Shown here in pieces: positions 18,307 to 27,687 of a stretch of 64,000 nt of DNA. Below the pieces are notes generated by a model, which saw nothing but the letters and a program-made list of their open reading frames with translations, was not told the DNA's origin and ran no database searches. Made by a program: the position numbers and the translations under genes. Numbering within the stretch: the first letter of the stretch is position 1; every line of letters starts with the position of its first letter. This DNA comes from Citrobacter amalonaticus (lineage in GTDB: Bacteria; Pseudomonadota; Gammaproteobacteria; Enterobacterales; Enterobacteriaceae), in NCBI RefSeq assembly GCF_002918555.1, contig NZ_PQMB01000005.1:473089-537088 (forward strand), in the 5' to 3' direction.

Positions 18307-18396
18307 ATGAGCCTCGTGGATATCACAATTCTTATCCTCAAACTCATTGTTGCAGCACTGCAACTACTTGATGCTGTTCTGAAATACCTCAAGTAA
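18307..18396 (+). CDS. tisB: SOS-induced membrane toxin TisB
   Basis: A 29-residue hydrophobic amphipathic helix starting MSLVDITILILK and ending DAVLKYLK, differing from E. coli TisB at only a few residues. TisB inserts in the inner membrane, collapses the proton gradient and promotes persistence after DNA damage. AAAGGAG lies seven bases before the ATG. Transcription is controlled by the LexA box at 18088 and translation by IstR-1, both present here, so the module looks functional. Confidence 0.95.
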   Translation: MSLVDITILILKLIVAALQLLDAVLKYLK

Positions 18397-18416
18397 TTCA
18401 GATTCAGGTCGCAACG

Positions 18417-18443
18417 AAGGGGAGCGGGCAACCGCTCCCCTTT
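18417..18443 (+). terminator. tisAB terminator
   Basis: AAGGGGAGCGG pairs with CCGCTCCCCTT around a four-base loop, followed by T residues, 20 bases after tisB. Confidence 0.88.
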
Positions 18444-18515
18444 CATCACTCTGCCAGGTGCTTGCCGTGCAAGGATATGTTACGTTTTTATGACTTTCCC
18501 AACCGACACCTGATC

Positions 18516-19349
18516 ATGACGCTTTCTGTTTTCTGCATTTTATTGTTTGCCGCACTGCTGCACGCCAGCTGGAACGCTATCGTGAAGGCAGGAAATGATA
18601 AACTCTACGCCGCCATTAGCGTCAGTGGAACAGCGGCTGTCATGGCATTGCTCTGCCTGCCCTTTGCGCCCCAGCCTTCCGGCGCCAGTATCCCGTTTTT
18701 AGCCACGTCTACCGCATTGCAGGTGGTCTACACCGTGCTGGTCGCCAAAACCTATCAGGTCTCGGATATGAGCCAGACCTATCCCCTGATGCGCGGCACC
18801 GCACCGCTGCTGGTCGCGATAATCAGCGTTCTGTTTCTTGGCGACAGCCTCTCTGCCCTCGCCTGGGTGGGCATCGCGGTGATTTGCATGGCGATTCTTG
18901 GCATGGCCTGCAATGGTCGCGCCAGTTCCCGCCGGGGGATTACGCTGGCGCTGATCAACGCCTGTTTTATCGCCGGATATACGCTGGTGGACGGCACCGG
19001 CGTGCGACTCTCAGAAACAGCGCTGGGTTACACGCTCTGGACCTTTTTTCTCAACGGTTCCTCTCTGCTGACCTGGGCGATGATAGCCCGCCGTCGGGAA
19101 GCATCGCGCTACCTGGTACAGCACTGGAAGAAAGGCATTTTGGGCGGCATCGGAACAATGGGATCTTACGGACTGGCGCTATGGGCAATGACTCAGGCCC
19201 CGCTGGCGGTGGTAGCCGCACTGCGTGAGACGTCCATTTTATTCGGCGCGCTGCTCGCCTGGCTGCTGCTTAAAGAGCGGGTGGCTGGTCTGCGACTCGT
19301 TGCCGCCGGAGGGATTGCGGCAGGGGCGATTTTGCTGCGTTTGTCATGA
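18516..19349 (+). CDS. EamA-family drug/metabolite transporter
   Basis: A 277-residue inner-membrane protein with about ten helices in two EamA repeats. The first repeat ends in VLFLGDSLSALAWVGIAVI and the second in LLKERVAGLRLVAAGGIAAGA, both typical of the family. The start is uncertain: the ATG at 18516 gives the usual MTLSVFCILLFAALLHASWN, while an ATG at 18477 would add 13 polar residues. Substrate unknown. It lies alone between tisB and emrD. Confidence 0.85.
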   Translation: MTLSVFCILLFAALLHASWNAIVKAGNDKLYAAISVSGTAAVMALLCLPFAPQPSGASIPFLATSTALQVVYTVLVAKTYQVSDMSQTYPLMRGTAPLLVAIISVLFLGDSLSALAWVGIAVICMAILGMACNGRASSRRGITLALINACFIAGYTLVDGTGVRLSETALGYTLWTFFLNGSSLLTWAMIARRREASRYLVQHWKKGILGGIGTMGSYGLALWAMTQAPLAVVAALRETSILFGALLAWLLLKERVAGLRLVAAGGIAAGAILLRLS

Positions 19350-19376
19350 TTAACGGGCCACACGTCTGCGCGCCCA

Positions 19377-19404
19377 GGCCGGATAAGGCACAGCCGCCAT
19401 CCGG
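19377..19404. repeat. REP pair downstream of the EamA gene
   Basis: GGCCGGAT and ATCCGG arms (with GGATAAGGC and CGCCATCCGG) form a REP-type dyad 28 bases after the stop codon. Confidence 0.75.
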
Positions 19405-19432
19405 TCTACGGAAGCGAGGCGATAAACAATCC

Positions 19433-19457
19433 CGGCAACATTTATTGCCGCTTTTTG
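19433..19457 (+). terminator. Probable terminator before emrD
   Basis: CGGCAA and TTGCCG form a stem followed by CTTTTTG. It would end transcripts from the EamA gene; modest stem length. Confidence 0.6.
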
Positions 19458-19601
19458 TTTACATATCCTGCCGTCTGCTGCCGCGCCATTCCAGTCCGCT
19501 ATCTGGTCTTCTTTTTTTAGTGTGGTAGATTTCACTCGCATTTATGGGAATGCGCAGCACCTTATTCTTATTTTTTCTCTTTTTTAAAAGTATTCAGCGA
19601 A

Positions 19602-20786
19602 ATGAAAAGGCAGAGAAGCGTCAATTTGTTGTTGATGTTGGTATTACTTGTGGCTGTAGGGCAGATGGCGCAAACCATTTATATCCCGGCCATTGCCGAT
19701 ATGGCACGTGAACTGAACGTCCGCGAAGGAGCCGTGCAAAGCGTCATGGCCGCCTATCTGCTGACGTATGGCGTATCACAACTGTTTTATGGCCCGCTTT
19801 CCGACCGGGTAGGGCGTCGCCCGGTGATCCTCGTCGGCATGTCTATTTTTATGCTGGCGACCCTGGTCGCCATTACCACCCACAGCCTGACGGTGCTGAT
19901 TGTCGCCAGTGCGTTGCAGGGGATGGGGACCGGCGTTGGCGGAGTGATGGCGCGGACGTTACCGCGCGATCTGTATGAAGGCACACAGCTACGTCATGCC
20001 AACAGCCTGTTGAATATGGGGATTCTGGTCAGCCCACTGCTGGCGCCGCTGATTGGCGGCCTGCTGGATACCCTGTGGAACTGGCGCGCCTGTTATATTT
20101 TCCTGCTCATTCTCTGTGCGGGCGTTACCTTCAGTATGGCGCGCTGGATGCCGGAAACGCGTCCTGCCGGAGCGCCGCGCACACGCCTGATCGCCAGCTA
20201 TAAAGCCCTGTTCGGCAACGGTGCATTTAACTGTTATCTGCTGATGCTGATTGGCGGTCTGGCCGGAATTGCCGTCTTCGAGGCCTGTTCCGGCGTGCTG
20301 ATGGGCGCGGTTTTAGGATTGAGCAGCATGGTAGTCAGTATTCTGTTTATTCTGCCGATTCCGGCGGCCTTCTTCGGCGCATGGTTTGCCGGTCGCCCGA
20401 ATAAACGCTTCTCAACGCTGATGTGGCAATCGGTCGTCAGCTGTCTGCTGGCCGGTCTGATGATGTGGATCCCCGGCTGGTTTGGGGTGATGAACGTCTG
20501 GACGCTGCTGATCCCCGCCGCGCTGTTTTTCTTCGGCGCAGGGATGCTGTTCCCGCTGGCGACCAGCGGCGCGATGGAGCCTTTTCCGTTCCTCGCGGGT
20601 ACCGCAGGCGCGCTGGTTGGCGGCCTGCAAAATATTGGCTCTGGCGTACTGGCGTGGCTCTCTGCGATGCTGCCACAAACCGGGCAGGGCAGTCTCGGCC
20701 TGTTGATGACGCTTATGGGGCTACTGATTTTACTGTGCTGGCTGCCGCTGGCGGCACGCGTGTCCCACCAGGGGCAGGCGGTTTAA
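19602..20786 (+). CDS. emrD: Multidrug/uncoupler efflux MFS transporter EmrD
   Basis: A 394-residue, 12-helix major facilitator with motif A as SDRVGRRPVILVG and motif C-like GTGVGGVMARTLPRDLY. It matches E. coli EmrD in length and sequence character. EmrD exports uncouplers and detergents. The last 74 bases overlap the end of the convergent GH5-like gene. No ribosome site stronger than a GCGA stretch is seen upstream, but the start is the one conserved in E. coli. Confidence 0.95.
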   Translation: MKRQRSVNLLLMLVLLVAVGQMAQTIYIPAIADMARELNVREGAVQSVMAAYLLTYGVSQLFYGPLSDRVGRRPVILVGMSIFMLATLVAITTHSLTVLIVASALQGMGTGVGGVMARTLPRDLYEGTQLRHANSLLNMGILVSPLLAPLIGGLLDTLWNWRACYIFLLILCAGVTFSMARWMPETRPAGAPRTRLIASYKALFGNGAFNCYLLMLIGGLAGIAVFEACSGVLMGAVLGLSSMVVSILFILPIPAAFFGAWFAGRPNKRFSTLMWQSVVSCLLAGLMMWIPGWFGVMNVWTLLIPAALFFFGAGMLFPLATSGAMEPFPFLAGTAGALVGGLQNIGSGVLAWLSAMLPQTGQGSLGLLMTLMGLLILLCWLPLAARVSHQGQAV

Positions 20787-21789
20787 TCGGAGGTTGCCCC
20801 GGCTTATCGCCGTGCTTTTCACAGCCCGGCGTAATCATCGCGGTCAGCAGCGGCTCCAGAGCGGGTCGCCATGCCCCCTCTTCTCCATCATAAAACTGTG
20901 TGTCGGCATTGAGGGCATAAGGTATTTTTGCTCTCTTCAGCTCGCAGGCCATAAAGCTGGCAAACGCGAGCTGCGCGGGCGATGGCGTATTCCTGATGCT
21001 CTCTGCCGCAGCCCAGCCGCCGACCCAGCTTGCGTGCCCAGTTTTCTGCTGCCAGCGTAAGGCGGTGTTAATCCGCGCGCGTATTGCCGATTTTTCTGCA
21101 GCGGTACCTGACGTCCAGGGATATTTACCGTTATTTTTCAACGGCCCCCACGGAAAGATATGCCACTCAGCCAGCACGTAGCTTTGGCTTTGCGGTGGCA
21201 GCTTCAGGTTCAACAAATCCTCCGGGGCCGCGCGCAGACGCGGGGCAACAAATATCATCCGCTGAGGGTCGATGGCATGGATCGTGCGAATGGTTTTGTC
21301 ATATACCCGATTGAGCGATGCCAGGCTGTGGTTGAGCTTCTCCGCGGGCTCATAAATCAGGTCAAAACCCAGCAACGGCGACCCCTGACCAAAATAGTGC
21401 GCAACCGCCACCCACCAGTTGATCACCTCTTTTTCATTACTGGCGCTGGGATCTTTTTTATATTCATCCGCCTGATAGGCAATGACAGGGATCACTCCGT
21501 TCTGCTCGCAGGCTTCCACCAGCTTGCGCAGATGAATAAGTCTTGCCTCCGTCGGCTCACCCGCCACCCGAATACGCACGTGGGTAATCCCCTTTGCCCT
21601 GAAATCCCGTACGACCAGCGGATCAAACTCCCGGATCCCCCGCTCGGTGCGTGCCCAGTCTACGTCCATCCCCACGCCAAGCTGCTGCGCATAATGGGAA
21701 GCCGTCAGCGACGGTTGTACCGCGCAAACGGTGGCGCTGGTGAACAGTAAGAGGGAAACAAGCGGCTTTAACACGATTGTCCTTAGCAA
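20713..21789 (-). CDS. Secreted cellulase-like (GH5) glycoside hydrolase
   Basis: A 358-residue protein with a Sec signal peptide (cleavage near TVCA, about residue 23). The core resembles GH5/cellulase barrels: GVGMDVDWART, THVRIRVAGEP and LLGFDLIYEPAEKL, where the family usually has NEP and here YEP supplies the acid/base Glu. The nucleophile Glu may be the one in YVLAEWHIFPWG. The last ~25 residues are rich in proline and lie antisense to the 3' end of emrD. Substrate unknown; a periplasmic or secreted role is inferred. Confidence 0.8.
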   Translation of the reverse strand: MLRTIVLKPLVSLLLFTSATVCAVQPSLTASHYAQQLGVGMDVDWARTERGIREFDPLVVRDFRAKGITHVRIRVAGEPTEARLIHLRKLVEACEQNGVIPVIAYQADEYKKDPSASNEKEVINWWVAVAHYFGQGSPLLGFDLIYEPAEKLNHSLASLNRVYDKTIRTIHAIDPQRMIFVAPRLRAAPEDLLNLKLPPQSQSYVLAEWHIFPWGPLKNNGKYPWTSGTAAEKSAIRARINTALRWQQKTGHASWVGGWAAAESIRNTPSPAQLAFASFMACELKRAKIPYALNADTQFYDGEEGAWRPALEPLLTAMITPGCEKHGDKPGQPPIKPPAPGGTRVPPAAASTVKSVAP

Positions 21790-21864
21790 ATCATCAGGTG
21801 TGATATCACGTATTTAGCACGCTTTTTCACTTTACGCGTAGTAAATCTTTGCTTCACAAAATGA

Positions 21865-22788
21865 CTACGCCTGCTCTTGCAACCAACCGATAAATGCTTC
21901 GATTTTTGGCCACTGTCTTCCGGGCAACGTAGTGATGTAATAGTGCTGATGGCATTTCAGCGCCATGTCCCCAAAAGGTGCGATAAGCTCCCCGCTGTCG
22001 AGGCGCTTTTGCACCAGCCGTTTGCGTCCCATCGCTACACCGATGTGATTCATTGCAGCAATCACGGCCAGGTCGGAACGATCAAAGCCAATGCCAGACG
22101 ATGTTGGTAAACTCACGACAAAATGCTGTGCCCAGCTATGCCATTCGTCGGTACCGGAGTCGTTGCTCCACGCCTGCCGGTCATGCAACAAAGTACAGTG
22201 CGGCAGATTCACCAGCGAGCCGGTTAAGTCAAAACGACGGGCATATTCAGGGCTGCACACTGGCAGAATGTCCTCGTCCATCAGAAAATAGTGGGTCAGC
22301 TGCGCCGAGGGCGCATCGTCAAAATAGATGGCCAGATCGATCCCGGCACGCTGCAGGTTCACATTGTCGTTGCCGGTCAGTATCGTCAGCGAAATAGAGG
22401 GATAGCGACGCGTGAAGTCGCCTAATGCCGGAACCAGCCAGCACTGGGCGATTGAAGGTCGCGAGTATACCGTCAGCGTACCTGACAGCTCCTGATTTTT
22501 GATATCGAGAATTTCCTGGTTGAGCGTATCCAGCGACGATTTCAGCGCCCAGAATACCCGCCTGCCTTCATGGGTAAGCTCCACTTTACGGTGCGAGCGG
22601 ACAAACAGCTGGATACCCAGCTCCTCTTCCAGCTGATTGATGCGATGGCTGACGGCGCTGGGACTTAACGACAGTTCGTCTGCCGCCATCGCAAAGGACT
22701 GATGCCTGGCCGCCACCTCGAACGTGTAGAGTTTTGAAAGCTGCCAGCCGTTAAGCAGACGATTTCTGACTTCGCGAAGGGGATCCAT
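21865..22788 (-). CDS. dsdC: LysR-type activator of D-serine deaminase, DsdC
   Basis: A 307-residue LysR regulator. The N-terminal helix-turn-helix spans about residues 18-77 (FEVAARHQSFAMAADELSLSPSAVSHRINQLE). The rest is the LysR effector domain. It activates dsdXA when D-serine is present. The ATG at 22788 gives MDPLREVRNRLLNG, the E. coli N-terminus; a GTG five codons earlier is possible. It is divergent from dsdX across a 341-base spacer. Confidence 0.95.
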   Translation of the reverse strand: MDPLREVRNRLLNGWQLSKLYTFEVAARHQSFAMAADELSLSPSAVSHRINQLEEELGIQLFVRSHRKVELTHEGRRVFWALKSSLDTLNQEILDIKNQELSGTLTVYSRPSIAQCWLVPALGDFTRRYPSISLTILTGNDNVNLQRAGIDLAIYFDDAPSAQLTHYFLMDEDILPVCSPEYARRFDLTGSLVNLPHCTLLHDRQAWSNDSGTDEWHSWAQHFVVSLPTSSGIGFDRSDLAVIAAMNHIGVAMGRKRLVQKRLDSGELIAPFGDMALKCHQHYYITTLPGRQWPKIEAFIGWLQEQA

Positions 22789-22984
22789 AACGCTCTCTTG
22801 CACTCTGATTCTTTTACCCGAATTTTAAAAAAAACCGCTGTAAAAATCAGCGCAGAGATGAATCAAAGTGAACCACATCGCAAAATAGCGCTGTTATTCG
22901 ACGATAATCACCAGTTTGATGCAATCTGGCTCATGTGAAAGACTAATTATATCGTTTGTCAGCGTGTGCCGTATTTTTGTCCAA

Positions 22985-23104
22985 TATACCCGTCATACTT
23001 CAGGCTGCATGTGCGTTGGCTGCGTTCGTTTCCCCCTGTCACTGGCTCTTATAAGCGTCCGGGGATTCTCACTTACCACCTTCTTGCAACTTGAATCATT
23101 TACA
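22985..23104. repeat. ERIC element in the dsdC-dsdX spacer
   Basis: About 120 bases with outer arms CCGTCATACTTCAGG and CTTGCAACTTGAATCATT and the core TCCGGGGATTCTCACTTACC. It ends only 25 bases before the dsdX start and therefore lies in or beside the dsdX promoter/leader. The other 200 bases of the spacer hold the dsdC promoter side and show no gene. Confidence 0.85.
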
Positions 23105-23129
23105 GGTTAATCACAGGGCAAGGTGAGAT

Positions 23130-24467
23130 ATGCACTCTCAAATCTGGGTAGTGAGCACGCTGCTGATAAGCATCGTGTTAATCGTTCTGACCATCGTGAA
23201 GTTCAAATTCCACCCGTTTCTGGCGCTACTGTTAGCCAGTTTCTTCGTGGGTGCAATGATGGGCATGGGACCGCTGGAGATGGTCAATGCGATTGAAAGC
23301 GGGATTGGCGGTACATTAGGCTTCCTCGCCGCTGTCATCGGTCTGGGGACCATTCTCGGCAAGATGATGGAAGTCTCCGGCGCGGCAGAACGCATCGGCC
23401 TGACGCTCCAGCGCTGCCGGTGGCTTTCCGCTGACGTGATCATGGTGTTAGTGGGGCTGATTTGCGGGATCACGCTGTTCGTTGAAGTCGGCGTTGTCCT
23501 GCTGATCCCGCTGGCTTTCTCCATCGCTAAAAAAACCAATACCTCGCTGCTGAAGCTGGCAATTCCGCTATGTACGGCGCTGATGGCCGTTCACTGCGTC
23601 GTGCCCCCGCATCCGGCTGCGTTGTTTGTGGCAAATAAGCTGGGCGCGGATATTGGTTCCGTTATCGTTTACGGCCTGCTGGTGGGGTTGATGGCATCAC
23701 TGGTTGGCGGTCCGCTGTTCCTGAAATTCCTCGGCAGCCGTCTGCCGTTCAAACCGGTACCCGCAGAATTTGCGGATCTGAAAGTTCGCGATGAAAACAC
23801 GCTTCCGTCGCTGGGCGCCACGCTGTTTACCGTCCTGCTGCCCATTGCTCTGATGCTGGTTAAAACCATCGCTGAGCTGAATATGACAAAAGGCAGCACG
23901 CTGTATACGCTGCTGGAGTTTATCGGTAACCCCATTACCGCGATGTTTATCGCCGTCTTCGTTGCTTATTACATTCTCGGTCTGCGCCAGCATATCGGTA
24001 TGAGCACGCTGCTGACCCACACTGAAAACGGCTTTGGCTCAATTGCGAATATTCTGCTGATTATCGGTGCTGGCGGGGCATTCAACGCGATCCTCAAAAG
24101 TAGTGGTCTGGCGGATACCCTGGCGGTGATCCTTTCCAACATGGATATGCACCCCATTTTGCTGGCCTGGCTGGTGGCGCTGATTCTGCACGCGGCGGTT
24201 GGTTCCGCCACGGTGGCAATGATGGGGGCAACGGCAATTGTCGCGCCAATGCTTCCGCTCTATCCCAATGTCAGCCCGGAGATTATCGCTATTGCCATCG
24301 GTTCTGGTGCCATTGGCTGCACGATAGTCACCGATTCCCTCTTCTGGCTGGTGAAGCAGTACTGCGGCGCGACCCTTAATGAGACGTTTAAATACTATAC
24401 AACCGCGACATTTATCGCTTCGGTCATTGCACTGGCCGCCACATTCCTGCTTTCCTTTATCATCTGA
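23130..24467 (+). CDS. dsdX: D-serine permease DsdX (GntP family)
   Basis: A 445-residue permease of the gluconate:H+ symporter family, about 12-14 spans. It starts [20 protein letters not shown] and has the family's motif in [17 protein letters not shown] and [16 protein letters not shown]. It imports D-serine for DsdA, which follows 16 bases later in the same transcript. GGTGAGA lies before the ATG. Confidence 0.96.
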   Translation: MHSQIWVVSTLLISIVLIVLTIVKFKFHPFLALLLASFFVGAMMGMGPLEMVNAIESGIGGTLGFLAAVIGLGTILGKMMEVSGAAERIGLTLQRCRWLSADVIMVLVGLICGITLFVEVGVVLLIPLAFSIAKKTNTSLLKLAIPLCTALMAVHCVVPPHPAALFVANKLGADIGSVIVYGLLVGLMASLVGGPLFLKFLGSRLPFKPVPAEFADLKVRDENTLPSLGATLFTVLLPIALMLVKTIAELNMTKGSTLYTLLEFIGNPITAMFIAVFVAYYILGLRQHIGMSTLLTHTENGFGSIANILLIIGAGGAFNAILKSSGLADTLAVILSNMDMHPILLAWLVALILHAAVGSATVAMMGATAIVAPMLPLYPNVSPEIIAIAIGSGAIGCTIVTDSLFWLVKQYCGATLNETFKYYTTATFIASVIALAATFLLSFII

Positions 24468-24483
24468 CGCAAAGAGACGTACT

Positions 24484-25806
24484 ATGGAAAACATGCACAA
24501 GCTTATCGCCCGGTATCCTTTGGTAGAGGATCTGGTCGCACTGAAAGAAACAACCTGGTTCAACCCTGGAACGACTTCTCTTGCGGAAGGTTTACCTTAT
24601 GTTGGGTTGACGGAGCAGGATGTTAAGGCCGCCCATGCCCGCCTCGCCCGTTTTGCACCATATCTGGCAAAAGCGTTTCCGGAAACCGCCGCTACCGGTG
24701 GGATTATCGAATCCGATGTGGTTGCCATTCCGGCAATGCAAAAGCGCCTGGAAAAAGAGTACGGACAGAGCATCTGCGGCGACATTCTGTTGAAGAAAGA
24801 CAGTCACCTGCCAATCTCCGGATCGATTAAAGCTCGCGGCGGCATTTATGAAGTGCTGACCCACGCAGAAAAACTGGCGCTGGAAGCGGGACTGCTGACC
24901 ACGGAAGATGATTATAGCGTGCTGCTCTCGCCGGAGTTCAAACAGTTCTTCAGCCAGTACAGTATCGCCGTCGGTTCCACCGGGAATCTGGGGCTGTCAA
25001 TTGGCATCATGAGCGCCTGCATCGGCTTTAAGGTGACGGTGCATATGTCTGCCGACGCCCGCGCCTGGAAAAAAGCGAAACTGCGCAGCCACGGCGTGAC
25101 GGTCGTGGAGTACGAAGAAGATTACGGCGTGGCGGTGGAGCAAGGCCGCAAAGCGGCAGAATCCGATCCTGACTGTTTTTTCATCGACGATGAAAACTCC
25201 CGCACGCTGTTTTTAGGTTACGCGGTCGCCGGACAGCGTCTGAAGACCCAGTTCGCACAACAGGGACGCGTGGTCGACGCCGAACATCCGCTGTTTGTCT
25301 ATCTCCCCTGCGGGGTCGGCGGCGGTCCTGGCGGCGTGGCCTTTGGCCTGAAGCTGGCATTCGGTGATAACGTGCACTGCTTCTTTGCTGAGCCGACCCA
25401 CTCTCCGTGTATGCTGCTGGGCGTTTATACCGGTCTGCACGATGAAATCTCTGTCCAGGATATTGGGATTGATAACCTGACGGCCGCTGACGGTCTGGCG
25501 GTGGGGCGCGCCTCTGGCTTTGTGGGGCGGGCGATGGAGCGTCTGCTCGACGGTTTGTATACCCTTAGCGATCAGACCCTGTACGACATGCTGGGCTGGC
25601 TGGCGCAGGAGGAGGAGATTCGCCTTGAGCCGTCGGCGCTGGCGGGAATGGCGGGCCCGCTGCGCGTCTGTGGCTCAGAGGCATATCAGCAGATGCACGC
25701 CTTCAACGCAGAACAGTGCAATAACGCCACCCATGTGGTCTGGGCGACAGGCGGTGGGATGGTGCCGGAAGCCGAGATGGCGCAGTATCTGGCGAAAGGG
25801 CGCTAA
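24484..25806 (+). CDS. dsdA: D-serine ammonia-lyase DsdA
   Basis: A 440-residue fold-type II PLP enzyme converting D-serine to pyruvate and ammonia. The PLP lysine is Lys116 in SGSIKARGG. The phosphate loop is [10 protein letters not shown], and [12 protein letters not shown] contacts the substrate. ATG at 24484 was chosen over an upstream in-frame ATG inside dsdX, because [12 protein letters not shown] is the conserved start. It detoxifies and uses D-serine. In E. coli K-12 this locus is elsewhere; beside emrD is the Salmonella arrangement. Confidence 0.96.
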   Translation: MENMHKLIARYPLVEDLVALKETTWFNPGTTSLAEGLPYVGLTEQDVKAAHARLARFAPYLAKAFPETAATGGIIESDVVAIPAMQKRLEKEYGQSICGDILLKKDSHLPISGSIKARGGIYEVLTHAEKLALEAGLLTTEDDYSVLLSPEFKQFFSQYSIAVGSTGNLGLSIGIMSACIGFKVTVHMSADARAWKKAKLRSHGVTVVEYEEDYGVAVEQGRKAAESDPDCFFIDDENSRTLFLGYAVAGQRLKTQFAQQGRVVDAEHPLFVYLPCGVGGGPGGVAFGLKLAFGDNVHCFFAEPTHSPCMLLGVYTGLHDEISVQDIGIDNLTAADGLAVGRASGFVGRAMERLLDGLYTLSDQTLYDMLGWLAQEEEIRLEPSALAGMAGPLRVCGSEAYQQMHAFNAEQCNNATHVVWATGGGMVPEAEMAQYLAKGR

Positions 25807-25818
25807 GCGCCGTTGACC

Positions 25819-26931
25819 TCAACGCAGCATCGCCATTAGCTCCGTCGGTGAGCGATGCTGCCTGATCAAGTCACGCATGACGCGCATGTACGGCGAAGTG
25901 TGATTCAGGAAGGTACTGTACCCGACACAAAGAATACTTTTCCCGCTCGCGTCACGATGCTTTGGGCAATCTCCGTGGCAAAACCGCAGTAACGAACAGC
26001 TCTGACAATCTGTACTGAGCGCTGACCATTTCAGCTGGCCAAATTTCTCGGCCCGTGGACTGGCGTTCATCTCATCCAGCGACGTGTGATGAATGTTACC
26101 CAGCCGATGCTGCGGATAAACATAGTGATCGCACTGGTACACATCGCCGTTCGCCTCCAGCGCAAAAGCATGACCGCAGGTTTCGCTCAGAGAACACATC
26201 TGCGACGGATACCCACACCAGACCCCCAGCGTCGAATCAAACAGCTGGATGAACACGCGACCAATATCTTCCCGTACCCAGAGATCAAAAACGGTATTCA
26301 GAAACTCGCCCCACGCCTGCGGCTCCACGGATTCGGCGGTGAGCATGCCATTTTCATCACGCTCAACCAGAGGAATGAACTGCAGGAAAGGCGTTCCGGA
26401 CTGACGAAGATAGTGGTACATCCGGGCAGGCTGCTGACTGTTGCGGCGGTTAACGACCACCAGCAGGTTAAACTCTACGTGATACTCGACAAGCTTTGCG
26501 ATAGCCTTCGCCACGTTGTGGTGGGTGGGCTTTCCGCTGCGATTGACGCGATAGGCGTCGTGCAGATCGGCAGGGCCATCCAGGGAAATTCCCACCAGCC
26601 AACCGTTATCATGCAGAAACTGACACCACGCATCGTTAAGCAAAATACCGTTAGTCTGGAAGGCATTATGGATCCGCTTTCCTGCCCCGTACTGCTTCTG
26701 CAATGTCACCACACGCTGGAAAAAGTCGAGTCCGCACAGGGTCGGTTCTCCCCCCTGCCAGGCAAACTGAACGTCCGGCCCCGGCTGCGCGGCGATATGC
26801 TGACGAATAAATGCCTCCAGCGTGGCCTCATCCATCACGGGCTGGGTGGGTTTATCAATGTAAAAACAGTAACGACAATCAAGGTTACAACGTGAGCTGG
26901 CCGGCTTGGCCATGACCTGACATCCTGTCAT
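25819..26931 (-). CDS. Anaerobic sulfatase-maturating enzyme (radical SAM/SPASM)
   Basis: A 370-residue radical SAM enzyme. Cys15, Cys19 and Cys22 (RCNLDCRYC) hold the SAM [4Fe-4S] cluster. The C-terminal SPASM region has many cysteines (CGHAFALEANGDVYQCDHYVYPQHRLGN, given here in part, and CQSCSLLRFCHGDC). It converts a Cys or Ser of sulfatases to formylglycine without oxygen. The ATG at 26931 overlaps the yidG stop by four bases (ATGA), favouring it over an ATG six codons earlier. The likely client is YidJ, three genes upstream. Position corresponds to yidF. Confidence 0.9.
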   Translation of the reverse strand: MTGCQVMAKPASSRCNLDCRYCFYIDKPTQPVMDEATLEAFIRQHIAAQPGPDVQFAWQGGEPTLCGLDFFQRVVTLQKQYGAGKRIHNAFQTNGILLNDAWCQFLHDNGWLVGISLDGPADLHDAYRVNRSGKPTHHNVAKAIAKLVEYHVEFNLLVVVNRRNSQQPARMYHYLRQSGTPFLQFIPLVERDENGMLTAESVEPQAWGEFLNTVFDLWVREDIGRVFIQLFDSTLGVWCGYPSQMCSLSETCGHAFALEANGDVYQCDHYVYPQHRLGNIHHTSLDEMNASPRAEKFGQLKWSALSTDCQSCSLLRFCHGDCPKHRDASGKSILCVGYSTFLNHTSPYMRVMRDLIRQHRSPTELMAMLR

Positions 26932-27290
26932 GCTAAATTCCCAATACATGCGATAAGTTTACGAACATGCGTTACAGCAAACAGTATTGCGAGGGATAAC
27001 ACCGCGAGGGAGATCATAAATTTGTCACGTAGGGCGCGAGATTGAGAAAAATCGCAACGGGCCACATCCAGCAAATTTCGGCTGCGGGTATAGCGCCAGA
27101 GAACGATCGCGACGACCGCCAGCACGCCAATGGATAGCCAGAACAGGGATCCTGCCTGATGCCAGTTATGCTTTACCGCCAGCGCCATCAGCGCACCATA
27201 GCCCAGCAGGGTACGAAACCACGCCAGCGACGTACGCTCCGGTTGCAGTCCGGGGTCGGCAATACGACGCGCTTTGCGGCTATCCGGCAT
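26928..27290 (-). CDS. yidG: DUF202 inner-membrane protein YidG
   Basis: A 120-residue protein with a soluble N-terminus containing LQPERTSLAWFRTLLGYGAL, the DUF202 signature, and three hydrophobic segments. It matches E. coli YidG in length. It overlaps yidH by 11 bases and the maturase gene by 4, so the three are probably one translational unit. Function unknown; it may form a pair with YidH. Confidence 0.92.
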   Translation of the reverse strand: MPDSRKARRIADPGLQPERTSLAWFRTLLGYGALMALAVKHNWHQAGSLFWLSIGVLAVVAIVLWRYTRSRNLLDVARCDFSQSRALRDKFMISLAVLSLAILFAVTHVRKLIACIGNLA

Positions 27291-27627
27291 ATAACACCAG
27301 CGCCATCACAATCACGGCCACAATCGTCAAAATCACACTGATAATCAGCAGGCTGTGGGTGTACGGCAGGTCCTCTTTCAGACGCATTGCCTTCTCGTTA
27401 CTCAGCCAGCGCAAATAGCCATAAATCGCCAGCCCTCCGGCAAACAGGCACAGCAGCAGCGCCAGCAGCTCGCGAATGACCGGGGTGGCGAAATCCGGGG
27501 CCAATTGATCAAGACCCACGCCTGCCGCCAGAAACCCCAGCGCAGTGCGGATCCATGCCAGAAAGGTTCGCTCATTTGCCAGTGAGAAGCGGTAATCCGG
27601 TGCTTCTCCGAGGCGGGAAATCTTCAT
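27280..27627 (-). CDS. yidH: DUF202 inner-membrane protein YidH
   Basis: A 115-residue paralogue of YidG with the DUF202 signature SLANERTFLAWIRTALGFLA and three membrane segments. The ATG at 27627 follows a GAGG-type ribosome site and gives the E. coli length. In E. coli yidI lies next; here only 60 bases separate yidH from yidJ, so yidI is missing. Function unknown. Confidence 0.92.
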   Translation of the reverse strand: MKISRLGEAPDYRFSLANERTFLAWIRTALGFLAAGVGLDQLAPDFATPVIRELLALLLCLFAGGLAIYGYLRWLSNEKAMRLKEDLPYTHSLLIISVILTIVAVIVMALVLYAG

Positions 27628-27687
27628 GGTCACTCCTCTTGATATCATCCCTTCCTGAGAGGCCAGGCAGGGATGATCAATAATGCA

